Assembly (NCBI GenBank): GCA_963820105.1
Contig: CAWFYI010000001.1
Coordinates: forward strand, 744,001-808,000
Length of the DNA stretch: 64,000 nt
Reading direction: 5' to 3'
Source of the DNA: CAWFYI01 sp963820105
GTDB lineage: Bacteria > Patescibacteriota > Saccharimonadia > Saccharimonadales > UBA4665
The notes beneath the pieces are model-generated. The model was not told the origin of the DNA and ran no database searches. It saw nothing but the letters and a program-made list of their open reading frames with translations. Below, in pieces: positions 1-11,026 of this stretch; positions within the stretch are counted from its first letter, which is position 1, and each line of letters starts with the position of its first letter. The translations under genes were made by a program, and so were the position numbers.

Positions 1-315
1 TTGATTTGGTTTTCTGTTTTACACTTACGGCTTGTTGCGCAAATATAGTGTTCAGTATTAGCCAGAAGCGTGACTTTGTCAACCTGTTATAAGTGTGCCG
101 GAACACCTGTCAAAACATGCATTTTTTACGCGTTTCACGGCTCTCATGCTGTCACACTTCGAACACTTTACTTACGATTAACCTCTTAGAATCAAGACTT
201 GGCGCAAAAGCCTGTTTGGGCAATGGTACCAGCCAACTCCACCGAGAATCGCCTGCCCTTCAGACTATGCCCGCACGAGCCTCAAAGTTATCCACAGCCT
301 TAGGGCCCTCGGGAT
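1..315. other. Left-edge intergenic stretch with one DnaA-box-like 9-mer
   Basis: No convincing gene is seen. A short plus-strand open frame runs through here into the antisense of the next gene; it has no recognisable domain and looks spurious. A perfect TTATCCACA 9-mer, the classic DnaA box, sits at 288-296, but it is single, so an origin is not supported from this window. The upstream flank is cut off by the window edge. Confidence 0.4.
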
Positions 316-1137
316 CTACTTCAATAACAGATACACGGTCACTCCCGCAACCAGCGTAGTCAAGGCCGCCATGCCCAATACCGTGCCCAGAGTCCGGAAA
401 ACCGTGTATTTAGCCAACGGGTTGCGGCCGACCGAGATTATACTGCCGTAGATGGAGGAGTACACCAGCGTTATGAGGGCCAGCAGGGAAACTATCACCA
501 CCGCCAGGCTGATGATAGCCCGGGTATTAGAGACGGTGTGTCCGGTTATGGACTGGGCCAGCTTCTGCAGGCTGGTAAGGTTTTCAGAGGAAGTACCCGT
601 GGCGTTGAACCCTATGGCGATGCTTATGCGCACGTAGCCTACATGGATCGTGCGGGTCTTGTGCCCCTTATCCGTAACCTGCTGCGTGGTACTGCCGGCA
701 GAGCCGCTGTTGAATGCCGTCTGGGCTAAGCCTATAACCTTGGATCCCGTCAGAGCCTTCATACCGACCCCGTCAAAGGGTGATACGCCAATCTGGTCCC
801 CAACCTTAATATCACCGTTGAGCGTGCTTACCAGGCCGTTAGCCGTGCCGCTGGTGGCCACTTGTACCGCTCCCGGCGTCTGATCGACAGCTAACAGGGA
901 GTCGTCGCCCGCGACAGCTATGCCGAGCAGACGGGAGGCGTTATTAACGTTGGCAGCCTGAACGTAATCGGAATGCCTGGGGTCCAGGCTGACTATGCTG
1001 CCGTCTTTTACACCCTTGGCAGCCTTGTAGGAGTGGGAGATGTTGGCCGAAGAAGCGCCTACTGTGGTCAAGCTGAGCACCATAAGGGTAGCGCCTACCC
1101 CTGTTGCTATTAACTGCCCGTAGCGCTTCCTACGCAT
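316..1137 (-). CDS. Hypothetical exported/membrane protein with N-terminal and two C-terminal membrane segments
   Basis: About 273 residues if started at the ATG at 1137, which gives a basic MRRKRYG start followed by a hydrophobic segment (about residues 8-28) typical of a signal anchor; a longer frame to 1185 exists but adds a poor N-terminus. The middle is an extracytoplasmic, Gly/Ala/Val-rich domain. The C-terminus holds two hydrophobic helices (about residues 200-225 and 248-270). I do not recognise a named family. It stands alone on the minus strand, divergent from the tRNA-Ala/tRNA-Ile pair. Function unknown; an envelope role is inferred only from topology. Confidence 0.7.
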   Translation of the reverse strand: MRRKRYGQLIATGVGATLMVLSLTTVGASSANISHSYKAAKGVKDGSIVSLDPRHSDYVQAANVNNASRLLGIAVAGDDSLLAVDQTPGAVQVATSGTANGLVSTLNGDIKVGDQIGVSPFDGVGMKALTGSKVIGLAQTAFNSGSAGSTTQQVTDKGHKTRTIHVGYVRISIAIGFNATGTSSENLTSLQKLAQSITGHTVSNTRAIISLAVVIVSLLALITLVYSSIYGSIISVGRNPLAKYTVFRTLGTVLGMAALTTLVAGVTVYLLLK

Positions 1138-1347
1138 GATGGTTATGATTATAGCAACTAACTCACCAGGTGTCGTGCCCGACACCCGTGAAGCTGCCTG
1201 ACCGGACTCGCGCGGCCAGGCAGACCCAAATATGTGCTCAATTAATCAGCACAACCATTTAACAGATAAAAACGACTAACCTTGATGTAAGATTATCATC
1301 AAAAATAGCCTATTAAGCTGAACAAGGCGCCCCATAGGGGAGATTCC

Positions 1348-1376
1348 TTGTTTAAGCTGGGGTTTTTAGGTAAAAT
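1348..1376 (+). promoter_or_regulatory. Probable promoter of tRNA-Ala
   Basis: TTGTTT at 1348-1353 and TAAAAT at 1371-1376 are separated by 17 nt, and tRNA-Ala begins 20 nt after the -10 box. Just upstream, AACAAGG and CCTTGTT form an inverted repeat around an inner CCCC-ATA-GGGG hairpin (about 1320-1352), which may be a terminator or structured element overlapping the promoter. Confidence 0.5.
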
Positions 1377-1395
1377 ACATCGGTAGTTTCGGTTC

Positions 1396-1472
1396 GGGGG
1401 CATAGCTCAGTTGGCTAGAGCACCTGCTTTGCAAGCAGGGGGTCCGGGGTTCGAGTCCCCGTGCCTCCACCA
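1396..1472 (+). tRNA. tRNA-Ala (TGC)
   Basis: The cloverleaf is complete: acceptor GGGGGCA pairs with TGCCTCC, the D-arm reads TAGCTCAGTTGG, the anticodon loop holds TGC, and the T-arm contains GGTTCGAGTCC. CCA is encoded at 1470-1472. tRNA-Ile follows after 38 nt. In many bacteria this Ala/Ile pair lies in the rRNA spacer; here it is near, but separate from, a solo 16S gene on the other strand. Confidence 0.97.
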
Positions 1473-1510
1473 ATACGTACACCGTACGTACGCCGTACGT
1501 ACGCTTCTAA

Positions 1511-1587
1511 GGGCGATTAGCTCAGCTGGTTAGAGCGCGTCACTGATAATGACGAGGTCGGAGGTTCGAGTCCCTCATCGCCCACCA
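1511..1587 (+). tRNA. tRNA-Ile (GAT)
   Basis: Complete cloverleaf with acceptor GGGCGAT, anticodon GAT in loop CTGATAA, T-arm GGTTCGAGTCC and encoded CCA at 1585-1587. The 3' end lies only 34 nt before the start codon of the methyltransferase gene, on the same strand. Confidence 0.97.
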
Positions 1588-1621
1588 ATTACTTAAAGTA
1601 TTGTAATCTGGAATCCGAATT

Positions 1622-2308
1622 ATGGCTTACACTTGGGACGTTGAAAAGTATATTGAAGAAGCCGAAAATGGCTCAGATCCTGGACTTCAAGAGTATCAAC
1701 AGAGAGAACTTGAATTTATAACTCGTGCTACAGATGATTTTCAGCCAGGCGTAGTAATCGATGTAGGCGCAGGATACGGACGGGTCCTGCCACCCCTTAT
1801 GGAGCATACCGATACGCTTATTGCTGTCGAGCAGGATCCGAATGAACTTATCGAATTACAGAAGCGCGCTAACCAGTATCCGGGCGCGAGCGTTATCAAT
1901 GGGTCAGGAAACAATCTCTCTGAACTCTTGCCAGAGACTCTCCCGAACCCCCTTCTCCTCTCGCTCCAGAACACACTTGGCCCTTGGGATGGAAGCCGCG
2001 ACGAGGCCATAGACCAACTCAAGGCCATGGGCACGAGAAATGCCGGCAGTGTTATCATCTCCCTGTTCTGTCGCGAAGCAATGGAAGATTGGGGTATCCC
2101 GATGTACGCTACACTCCAAGGTCTTCTGGGTAACTATGATGCCGCTAACTCAGATATTGCGTCCGGGCTTTTCAAGACCGACACCGGTTACGAAAGCCAT
2201 TGGTTTTCGAAAAATGAGCGAGAAGCTATGAAACAGCAACTAGATGGCAAGCTAGTAGCCGAAGTCGAAGATCACAAGTTCCATCTCTTTCAAATTATTT
2301 ACGAATAA
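1622..2308 (+). CDS. Class I SAM-dependent methyltransferase-like protein
   Basis: 228 residues. The glycine-rich SAM-binding motif I reads VIDVGAGYGRVLPPL (about residues 45-60) and is followed by an acidic strand end (AVEQDP) that would hold the SAM ribose, as expected for the Rossmann-fold class I family. The substrate cannot be told from sequence. The gene starts 34 nt after tRNA-Ile with no clear Shine-Dalgarno sequence and is noticeably more AT-rich than the housekeeping genes, as is the Shedu-like gene that follows, which suggests transfer into the tRNA locus. It could be a small-molecule or macromolecule methyltransferase. Confidence 0.75.
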   Translation: MAYTWDVEKYIEEAENGSDPGLQEYQQRELEFITRATDDFQPGVVIDVGAGYGRVLPPLMEHTDTLIAVEQDPNELIELQKRANQYPGASVINGSGNNLSELLPETLPNPLLLSLQNTLGPWDGSRDEAIDQLKAMGTRNAGSVIISLFCREAMEDWGIPMYATLQGLLGNYDAANSDIASGLFKTDTGYESHWFSKNEREAMKQQLDGKLVAEVEDHKFHLFQIIYE

Positions 2309-2474
2309 TAAACTTTTTAACAACATTACCCCTGTTATAGATTTAATATTTGATGTTGTGATTAGCGCATTGACTTCAATACTTCCCTGATGTTACGATG
2401 GAAATACAATTTAAAGGACTCTTTGTGACTACTGGAGGTGGGTCAGCAGACGACCAAGAGCGGAGGGATTTGCT

Positions 2475-3500
2475 ATGATGCAAAACAGCGAGAATCTACA
2501 AGGCAGTGTCAACCATTATTCCGATGAAAAGCGCGACATTCGTAGTCGCAAGGCGATAATCAAGCCTGGGCCTTTGGCTTATAAGACAGCAGAGCTAGCA
2601 ACCTTCTCTGATCCAACGAATCAAGAAATTAAGGCCAAGTCCTTGGTGCTGAAAACCTTTCGTCGCAAACCCTCTGCACCTGGGTGGGATTTCAAGAAAC
2701 CCGAGGCAGCATGGCGATGCGAGGGGGAAGAAGAAATCGCAAAGCTAAAAGCCTTACTGGATGGTGTCATATCGGAAACCGGAACATATCGTAAGGTGGA
2801 CCCTGAGTCCGCTGCAGAAGCAATAATCAGCCTCCTGGAAAGCGGCAAATTAGAAGAGAGGCATGCACGCGATATTGCTACGGCGTTATCTCAGTCGTCA
2901 GAGGCCATTGCGGCGCTTTCGTCTACGGGAGCCGGCCAAGTATTCACTCAAGCAGTTCAATCCCGCCAACGCCAAGCAACTCTCGCCATTCTAGACAAAG
3001 CAGTTAAAGACCCACTTTCGAATGAGGCGACTTTACAAGAAATCGTCGATAACGACTGGTGGCTATTCGGAGGCCGTTTTATAGGCAAATCTGAACGACG
3101 CTCACTGACGGTATTGGACCAACTAGATATTCCTTTAATCTGTTACGATGGTTCTCTACACATCGCCGAGCTCAAAAAAGCCAACATACCTAATATCGTG
3201 ACTCCTTATCGTAATCATTTCATCGTGGGACCTGATGTGAACGAAGCCGTTGGTCAGGCTGAGAATTATCTTCGTGAGCTCGAGGAGGAGCGTGCCAATA
3301 TAAAACTAAAACTCGGTATCGAGTGTAGAAGAATTTCAGCTACCGTGGTAATTGGACACATATCGCACGCTTCGCACTCCGCTCAGCTGTACGAAACTTT
3401 ACGAACCTATAATTCACACCTCTCGCGTGTAGAAGTGATAACCTACGATCAGCTAATTGCAAACACGGCCAATGCTCTCAAATTTGGGAAACAGAAATAA
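2475..3500 (+). CDS. Shedu-like nuclease (DUF4263 / SduA C-terminal domain)
   Basis: 341 residues. The C-terminal third carries the hallmarks of the DUF4263 PD-(D/E)XK nuclease domain of the Shedu anti-phage family: an NDWWLFG segment (about residue 193), a short strand ending in D-G followed by HIAELKKA (about 233-243; E-x-K catalytic-like pair) and a VGQAENYLREL helix (about 263-273) matching the family's Q-x-x-x-Y-L signature. The N-terminal 180 residues are variable, as is normal in this family, where they act as sensor domains. A good GGAGGG ribosome-binding site precedes ATGATG at 2475. Shedu acts as a single-gene defence nuclease; here the role is inferred from the domain. The gene ends just before a strong terminator. 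Confidence 0.75.
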   Translation: MMQNSENLQGSVNHYSDEKRDIRSRKAIIKPGPLAYKTAELATFSDPTNQEIKAKSLVLKTFRRKPSAPGWDFKKPEAAWRCEGEEEIAKLKALLDGVISETGTYRKVDPESAAEAIISLLESGKLEERHARDIATALSQSSEAIAALSSTGAGQVFTQAVQSRQRQATLAILDKAVKDPLSNEATLQEIVDNDWWLFGGRFIGKSERRSLTVLDQLDIPLICYDGSLHIAELKKANIPNIVTPYRNHFIVGPDVNEAVGQAENYLRELEEERANIKLKLGIECRRISATVVIGHISHASHSAQLYETLRTYNSHLSRVEVITYDQLIANTANALKFGKQK

Positions 3501-3503
3501 AAG

Positions 3504-3529
3504 GAGCGCTCTCGCAGGGCGCTCTTTTT
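3504..3529 (+). terminator. Rho-independent terminator of the Shedu-like gene; also faces the 16S transcript
   Basis: GAGCGC (3504-3509) pairs with GCGCTC (3519-3524), followed by TTTTT. On the minus strand the same hairpin is followed by TTTTATTT, so it can also stop the 16S transcript: a bidirectional terminator between convergent genes. Confidence 0.8.
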
Positions 3530-3535
3530 AGTGTG

Positions 3536-3550
3536 GGCGCCGAAGGCGCC
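3536..3550 (-). terminator. Perfect hairpin downstream of the 16S rRNA
   Basis: GGCGCC-GAA-GGCGCC forms a 6-bp stem with a 3-nt loop. It lies between the 16S processing stem and the bidirectional terminator, so on the minus strand the 16S precursor ends in two successive hairpins with no room for a 23S gene. Confidence 0.55.
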
Positions 3551-3558
3551 TCGCCTCA

Positions 3559-3583
3559 GTTAAAAATTTAAGCAGTGCAAATC
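3559..3583 (-). repeat. 3' arm of the pre-16S processing stem
   Basis: These 25 nt are the exact reverse complement of 5482-5506 on the far side of the 16S gene. In the minus-strand precursor they form a perfect 25-bp stem that loops out the whole 16S, the usual RNase III-type processing helix. Partial complementarity continues inside (ATCAA...CGTCAGT here against the sequence near 5389-5401). Confidence 0.85.
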
Positions 3584-3735
3584 AAACGTCAGTCCGAAGG
3601 TTCAGAAACTGATGTCCCGTCCATTCCTTCCGAAGAAGGGATGGAAAAGTAAGTTGTCAGTACTGATTTACAACTTACCAGAGATCGACCTAGCTCGCGG
3701 GCGATTGCTCGGCCCGACTGCTAGTTTTCTCCCTA

Positions 3736-5288
<1,553 letters not shown>

Positions 5289-5506
5289 AAGAATCTGCCT
5301 AGACTTCAGTCGAACATGTAGCTACTGGAGCTACACTGACTTTGCTAAAACAGTTCATGCACCCTGTTAGGGGCGCTGAACTGACGTTGATAATCCGCTT
5401 ACCGGAACGGATTATGGCGTAGCCATAATCGCGAAGGCGGGCGGATTATCTGCAACCGAGACCGTAAGGCCAGGGTTGCAAGATTTGCACTGCTTAAATT
5501 TTTAAC
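5289..5506 (-). other. 16S leader with nested hairpins and 5' arm of the processing stem
   Basis: The leader of the 16S transcript. 5482-5506 is the 5' arm pairing with 3559-3583. Between it and the mature 5' end, ATAATCCG-rich and GGTTGCA/TGCAACC inverted repeats (about 5390-5480) can fold locally, giving a multi-branched precursor helix. Confidence 0.7.
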
Positions 5507-5582
5507 GTACTGATGGCCGTTTGAGCGGGGCAAGTCTCGGTGGAGAGACTTATAGATAGCCCACCTACAAGCCATTCAGACT

Positions 5583-5612
5583 ATCATACCCCGTTTGAAA
5601 CGTTTCGGTCAA
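5583..5612 (-). promoter_or_regulatory. 16S rRNA promoter
   Basis: On the minus strand TTGACC (5607-5612) and TATGAT (5583-5588) are separated by 18 nt. The start would be near 5576, about 70 nt before the processing stem. The spacer contains the palindrome CGTTTGAAACG complement, possibly a regulatory site. Confidence 0.65.
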
Positions 5613-5809
5613 GAGGTAAACCGTCCTACGCTGATGTAATTAAATCATCAGCCTGCTGCGCGGCGGCGCGTTAGGGCTACCGCGTTAGGCCTGCCCGTAG
5701 TCCAATGCCTTGGCCTCGGCCATTCATATAGTTCATATAGTTCGTGTAGTTCGTGGATCTTGAGGTTCGTGATTATTGACTCTGAGTAGTCCGTTTAAGC
5801 CCTTCCGAG
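5613..5809. other. Intergenic region with short degenerate tandem repeats
   Basis: No gene is seen between the divergent 16S and TrmB-like promoters. Around 5725-5757 there is a run of 9-nt units of the form CATATAGTT / CGTGTAGTT. Nothing else is recognised. Confidence 0.4.
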
Positions 5810-5884
5810 TTTGTCTCATTTTTTTGATACCGCTTGATTTTCTAAGGTGTACAACATAACCTATTATCATAATATTGAGACAAA
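5810..5884 (+). promoter_or_regulatory. Promoter region of the TrmB-like gene bracketed by a 9-bp inverted repeat
   Basis: TTTGTCTCA at 5810-5818 is perfectly complementary to TGAGACAAA at 5876-5884. Between them lie TTGATT (-35, about 5834) and, 17 nt later, an AT-rich -10 region (about 5857-5870). The arrangement suggests an operator, perhaps for the downstream regulator itself. Confidence 0.45.
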
Positions 5885-5900
5885 GTGGAAACGCCACTTT
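5882..5900 (+). promoter_or_regulatory. Leader hairpin just before the TrmB-like gene
   Basis: AAAGTGG (5882-5888) pairs with CCACTTT (5894-5900) around a 5-nt loop and is followed by TT and then AAGGA, the ribosome-binding site. It could tune translation or act as a weak terminator/attenuator. Confidence 0.4.
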
Positions 5901-5913
5901 TTAAGGACACCTC

Positions 5914-6282
5914 ATGTCGTCATACAAAGTTCTACGAGATTTCGGATTTAGCCAGACCGCGCTCGCCTGTTACGAAGACCTCTTCGAGCACGGCGGCGCC
6001 AGCGCCGGGCAGTTGGCGGAACGTTCAGGCAAACCGCGCGCCAGCCTGTATCGGGCGCTAAGGCAATTGGAGGCCAAAGGGTTCGTAACAGCCGTGAAAA
6101 CAGAGGGGCAGCCGTCGTACTTCTATGCCACGCCGGTTGAGACGGCGTTGCGACGCTACATTGATTATCAGTGGAGGGCAGCCGGTAAACTGATTGACGA
6201 ACAGGCCGATACCCTGGCCCGGCGCGCCGGCAAACATAGCCGGCGGTGGCGAAGCGGCCCATCGGCTAGACCAAGTTCCTAG
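5914..6282 (+). CDS. TrmB-family winged-helix transcriptional regulator
   Basis: 122 residues; residues 5-75 form a winged helix-turn-helix of the TrmB type: a first helix with FGFSQTALACYEDLF, the recognition pair ASAGQLAERSGKPRASLYRAL, and the wing GFVTAVKTEGQPSYFYA. The C-terminal sensor or sugar-binding domain of full TrmB proteins is absent, so this is a DNA-binding module with a short basic tail. The start is set by AAGGA 10 nt upstream. Target unknown; the flanking inverted repeat suggests autoregulation. It ends 54 nt before the convergent gyrA stop. Confidence 0.75.
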   Translation: MSSYKVLRDFGFSQTALACYEDLFEHGGASAGQLAERSGKPRASLYRALRQLEAKGFVTAVKTEGQPSYFYATPVETALRRYIDYQWRAAGKLIDEQADTLARRAGKHSRRWRSGPSARPSS

Positions 6283-6336
6283 CGGGATGGTTTAAAACTA
6301 CCTTCGTACCTATTCACTGCAGGCGTGAGCAGAATG

Positions 6337-8937
6337 CTACTTCTTAGGCTTCTTGGCATCACCAGTGGGCAGTTCCGGCTGGGCCGGTTCCTCTTCGTCG
6401 CCGTCTTCGACCTTGTCTACCAGGGCCAGTGAGACTACCTCGTCGCCTTTGTTGAGGCGCATGATGCGTACGCCCTGGGTCGCGCGGCCCAGAGCCGGGA
6501 TGTTTTTGAGCCCTAAGCGGATGGTCTGACCTAGCTTGCTGATAATGATTACCTCTTGACCGTCGCCCTCGTCCAACGCTGTTAACGCCCACCAGCTCGC
6601 CCGTCTTGTCGTTCACGATGGCCGAGCGGATACCGACGCCGCCTCGGGCGTGCGGCGTAAATTGATCGATAGAAGTACGCTTACCGTAGCCGTACTTGCT
6701 GATGACGAAGATATCCGATCCCTTCTCGACGATGTCCATGCCAATGACGTGGTCGGCCGGGCGCAGGCGTATACCGCGCACACCACGAGCCACGCGGCCC
6801 ATCGGGCGCGCGCCCTTCTCGTGGAAGCGGATGGCCTGCCCCTGGGCCGTGCTGATGACGACTTCGTTATCGCCGGTAGTCATGCGGATCCATTTGAGCT
6901 CGTCGCCGTCATCCAGGCGGATGGCGATCAGACCGCTTTGGCGGACGTTCTTGTACTGGTCGAACGGCGTCTTCTTGACCGTGCCGCGGATCGTGCACAT
7001 GATCAGGTTCTGCGCGTCGTCGGTCTTGGAGATGTTTATGACACTGCTGACGGTCTCTTCGGGTTGCAGTTGCAGCAGATTGACCAAAGCCACGCCCTTG
7101 GCGTTCAGAGAGGCCGCAGGAACCTCGTAGGTCTTGATGCGGAACACGCGGCCCTTGTTGGTGAAGAACAGCAGGAAATCGTGCGTGGAAGCGTTAACGA
7201 CGTGTTCGATGACGTCTTCTTCGCGCGTGGCCATGCCGCGGCGGCCTTTGCCGCCCCTGCCCTGCTTCTTGTATTCGGCGATCGAGCTGCGTTTGACGTA
7301 GTTGGCCGCCGTCAGCGTTACCACCACCTGTTCGTCGGCGATCAGGTCTTCGTCGCTCATCTTGCCCAGTTCGCCGGCCACTACTCTGGTGCGGCGTTCG
7401 TCGCCGTACTGCTTCTTCAGCTCTAGCAGTTCGTCCTTGACGATCTTGCGGATTTTCTTTTCGTCGGCCAGGATGCTTTCCAGGTTGGCGATAAGCTTCT
7501 TCAGCTCCAGACAGTTCGTCTTCTATCTTCTTGCGCTCCAGGCCGGCCAGGGTGCGCAGCTGCATAGCCAGGATGGCCTTGGCCTGGATCTCGGTTAGCT
7601 TGAATTTCTTGATTAGGTTGGCCTGGGCTTCTTCGGTGGTCTGAGAAGCGCGGATGACCTTAATGACCTCGTCTATGTGGTCCAGCGCCGTCTTCAGGCC
7701 TTCCAGGACATGGGCGCGCTCCTTAGCCTTCTTGAGTTCGAACTCGGTGCGGCGCCGGACTACCGACGCGCGGTGTTTGATGTGTTCACTGATAATGTCT
7801 TGAAGACCCATTACGCGCGGCTGGATGCCGTCCACCAGGGCCATCATGTTGAAGTGGAAGCTGTTCTGCAGAGGCGTCAGCTTGTAGAGCTGGTTCAAGA
7901 GCTTCTTGGGGTAAGCGTCCTTCTTGAGGTCGATGACAATCCGCACTTTGCCGCGGGCGGTCTCGTCACGCAGGTCGGATATGCCGGTCAGCTTCTTGTC
8001 GCGCACCAGGTCGGCTATCTTGAGCAGCAGGGTTTCTTTGTTCAGGGCATAAGGAATTTCGGTGATGACTATCTGATGCTTGCCTTTGGCGCCCTCGACG
8101 ACTTCGGCCACGCCGCGCGTGACCACGCCGCCCCGCCCAGTAGCATAGGCCGTGCGGATCGATTCCTTGCCGTAAATGACGCCGCCGGTCGGGAAGTCCG
8201 GGCCTTTGATGTGCTCCAGCAGGTCGTCAAGCGTAGCTTCCGGGTTTTCGATCACGTGCACTTCTGCGTCTATCAGTTCGCTGAGATTGTGCGGCGGGAT
8301 GTTGGTCGCCATACCGACGGCTATTCCAAGTTGTCCGTTCAACAACAAGTTTGGCAATTTAGCAGGAAGGACGGTGGGTTCCTGGGTGGTGCTGTCGTAG
8401 TTGTCGCGGAAGTCGACCGTTTCTTTGTCGATGTCGGCCAGCAGCTCATCGGCCAGGCGGGCCATCTTGGCCTCGGTGTAGCGCATGGCGGCGGGCGGAT
8501 CGCCGTCCATGGAACCGAAGTTACCCTGGCCATTGACCAGCATGTAGCGCATGGCCCAGGCTTGCGCCAGGCGCACCATCGAGTCATATATGGAGGAGTC
8601 GCCGTGCGGATGGTACTTACCCATAACCTCACCGACGACGTTGGAGCTCTTGCGGTGGCGGCCAGTGGAGCGCAGGCCCATGCTCGTTCATGCCGTACAG
8701 GATGCGCCGGTGTACGGGCTTGAGGCCGTCGCGCACGTCCGGCAGGGCCCGGTCAATGATTACGCTCATGGAATAACGCAGATAGCTGTCTTCCATGACA
8801 TTCTCAACGCTCTGCCGCTCGACGCTGCGCGAATGGGAATCGTCTATGACTTCCGTCACCGGCTGGTCCGGGGACTGGTCTTCTTGGTCTTCCAGGGGCA
8901 GCTCGGCCGGTGCGTCGCCAGTACTATCTTCATCCAT
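6337..8937 (-). CDS. gyrA: DNA gyrase subunit A, reading frame broken by three 1-nt insertions
   Basis: GyrA nicks and reseals the DNA gate of the GyrA2B2 enzyme. The parts cover the whole protein: an acidic N-terminus, the YLRYSMSVIIDRALPDVRDG segment, GLRSTGRHRKSSNVVGEVMG, KYHPHGDSSIYD, the catalytic-tyrosine region AAMRYTEAKM, the coiled-coil tower and the C-terminal beta-pinwheel with a GQAIRF blade. Frame must be restored by skipping one base near 8677, 7508 and 6580. After correction the product is about 866 residues, normal for the family. The Ser83-equivalent quinolone position falls within DSSIYDSMVRLAQ. The start is 3 nt from the gyrB stop, so the two are one operon. Sequence error is the likeliest explanation of the shifts. 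Confidence 0.93.
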
Positions 8938-8939
8938 AA

Positions 8940-10918
<1,979 letters not shown>

Positions 10919-10962
10919 TGTTATACACCTCTATGTATTAGTTCAGGTTTCCCACTGATAAT

Positions 10963-10991
10963 AGTATAGCCGATACCACACCTTGCGGCAA
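10963..10991 (-). promoter_or_regulatory. gyrBA promoter
   Basis: On the minus strand TTGCCG (10986-10991) and TATACT (10963-10968) are separated by 17 nt, about 45 nt upstream of the gyrB start. Confidence 0.6.
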
Positions 10992-11026
10992 GCTGTCCGC
11001 GCACGGCCCGCGCCCGCGGCGAAACA

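Noticed and set aside
288..296. Chromosome origin near the left edge
   Set aside because: Only one perfect DnaA box was found, with no cluster, no AT-rich unwinding region and no dnaA or dnaN gene in view.
93..359. Small plus-strand ORF at the left edge
   Set aside because: It overlaps the 3' end of a better-supported minus-strand gene, has no ribosome-binding site or known domain, and an unusual Cys/Ser-rich composition expected of a chance frame.
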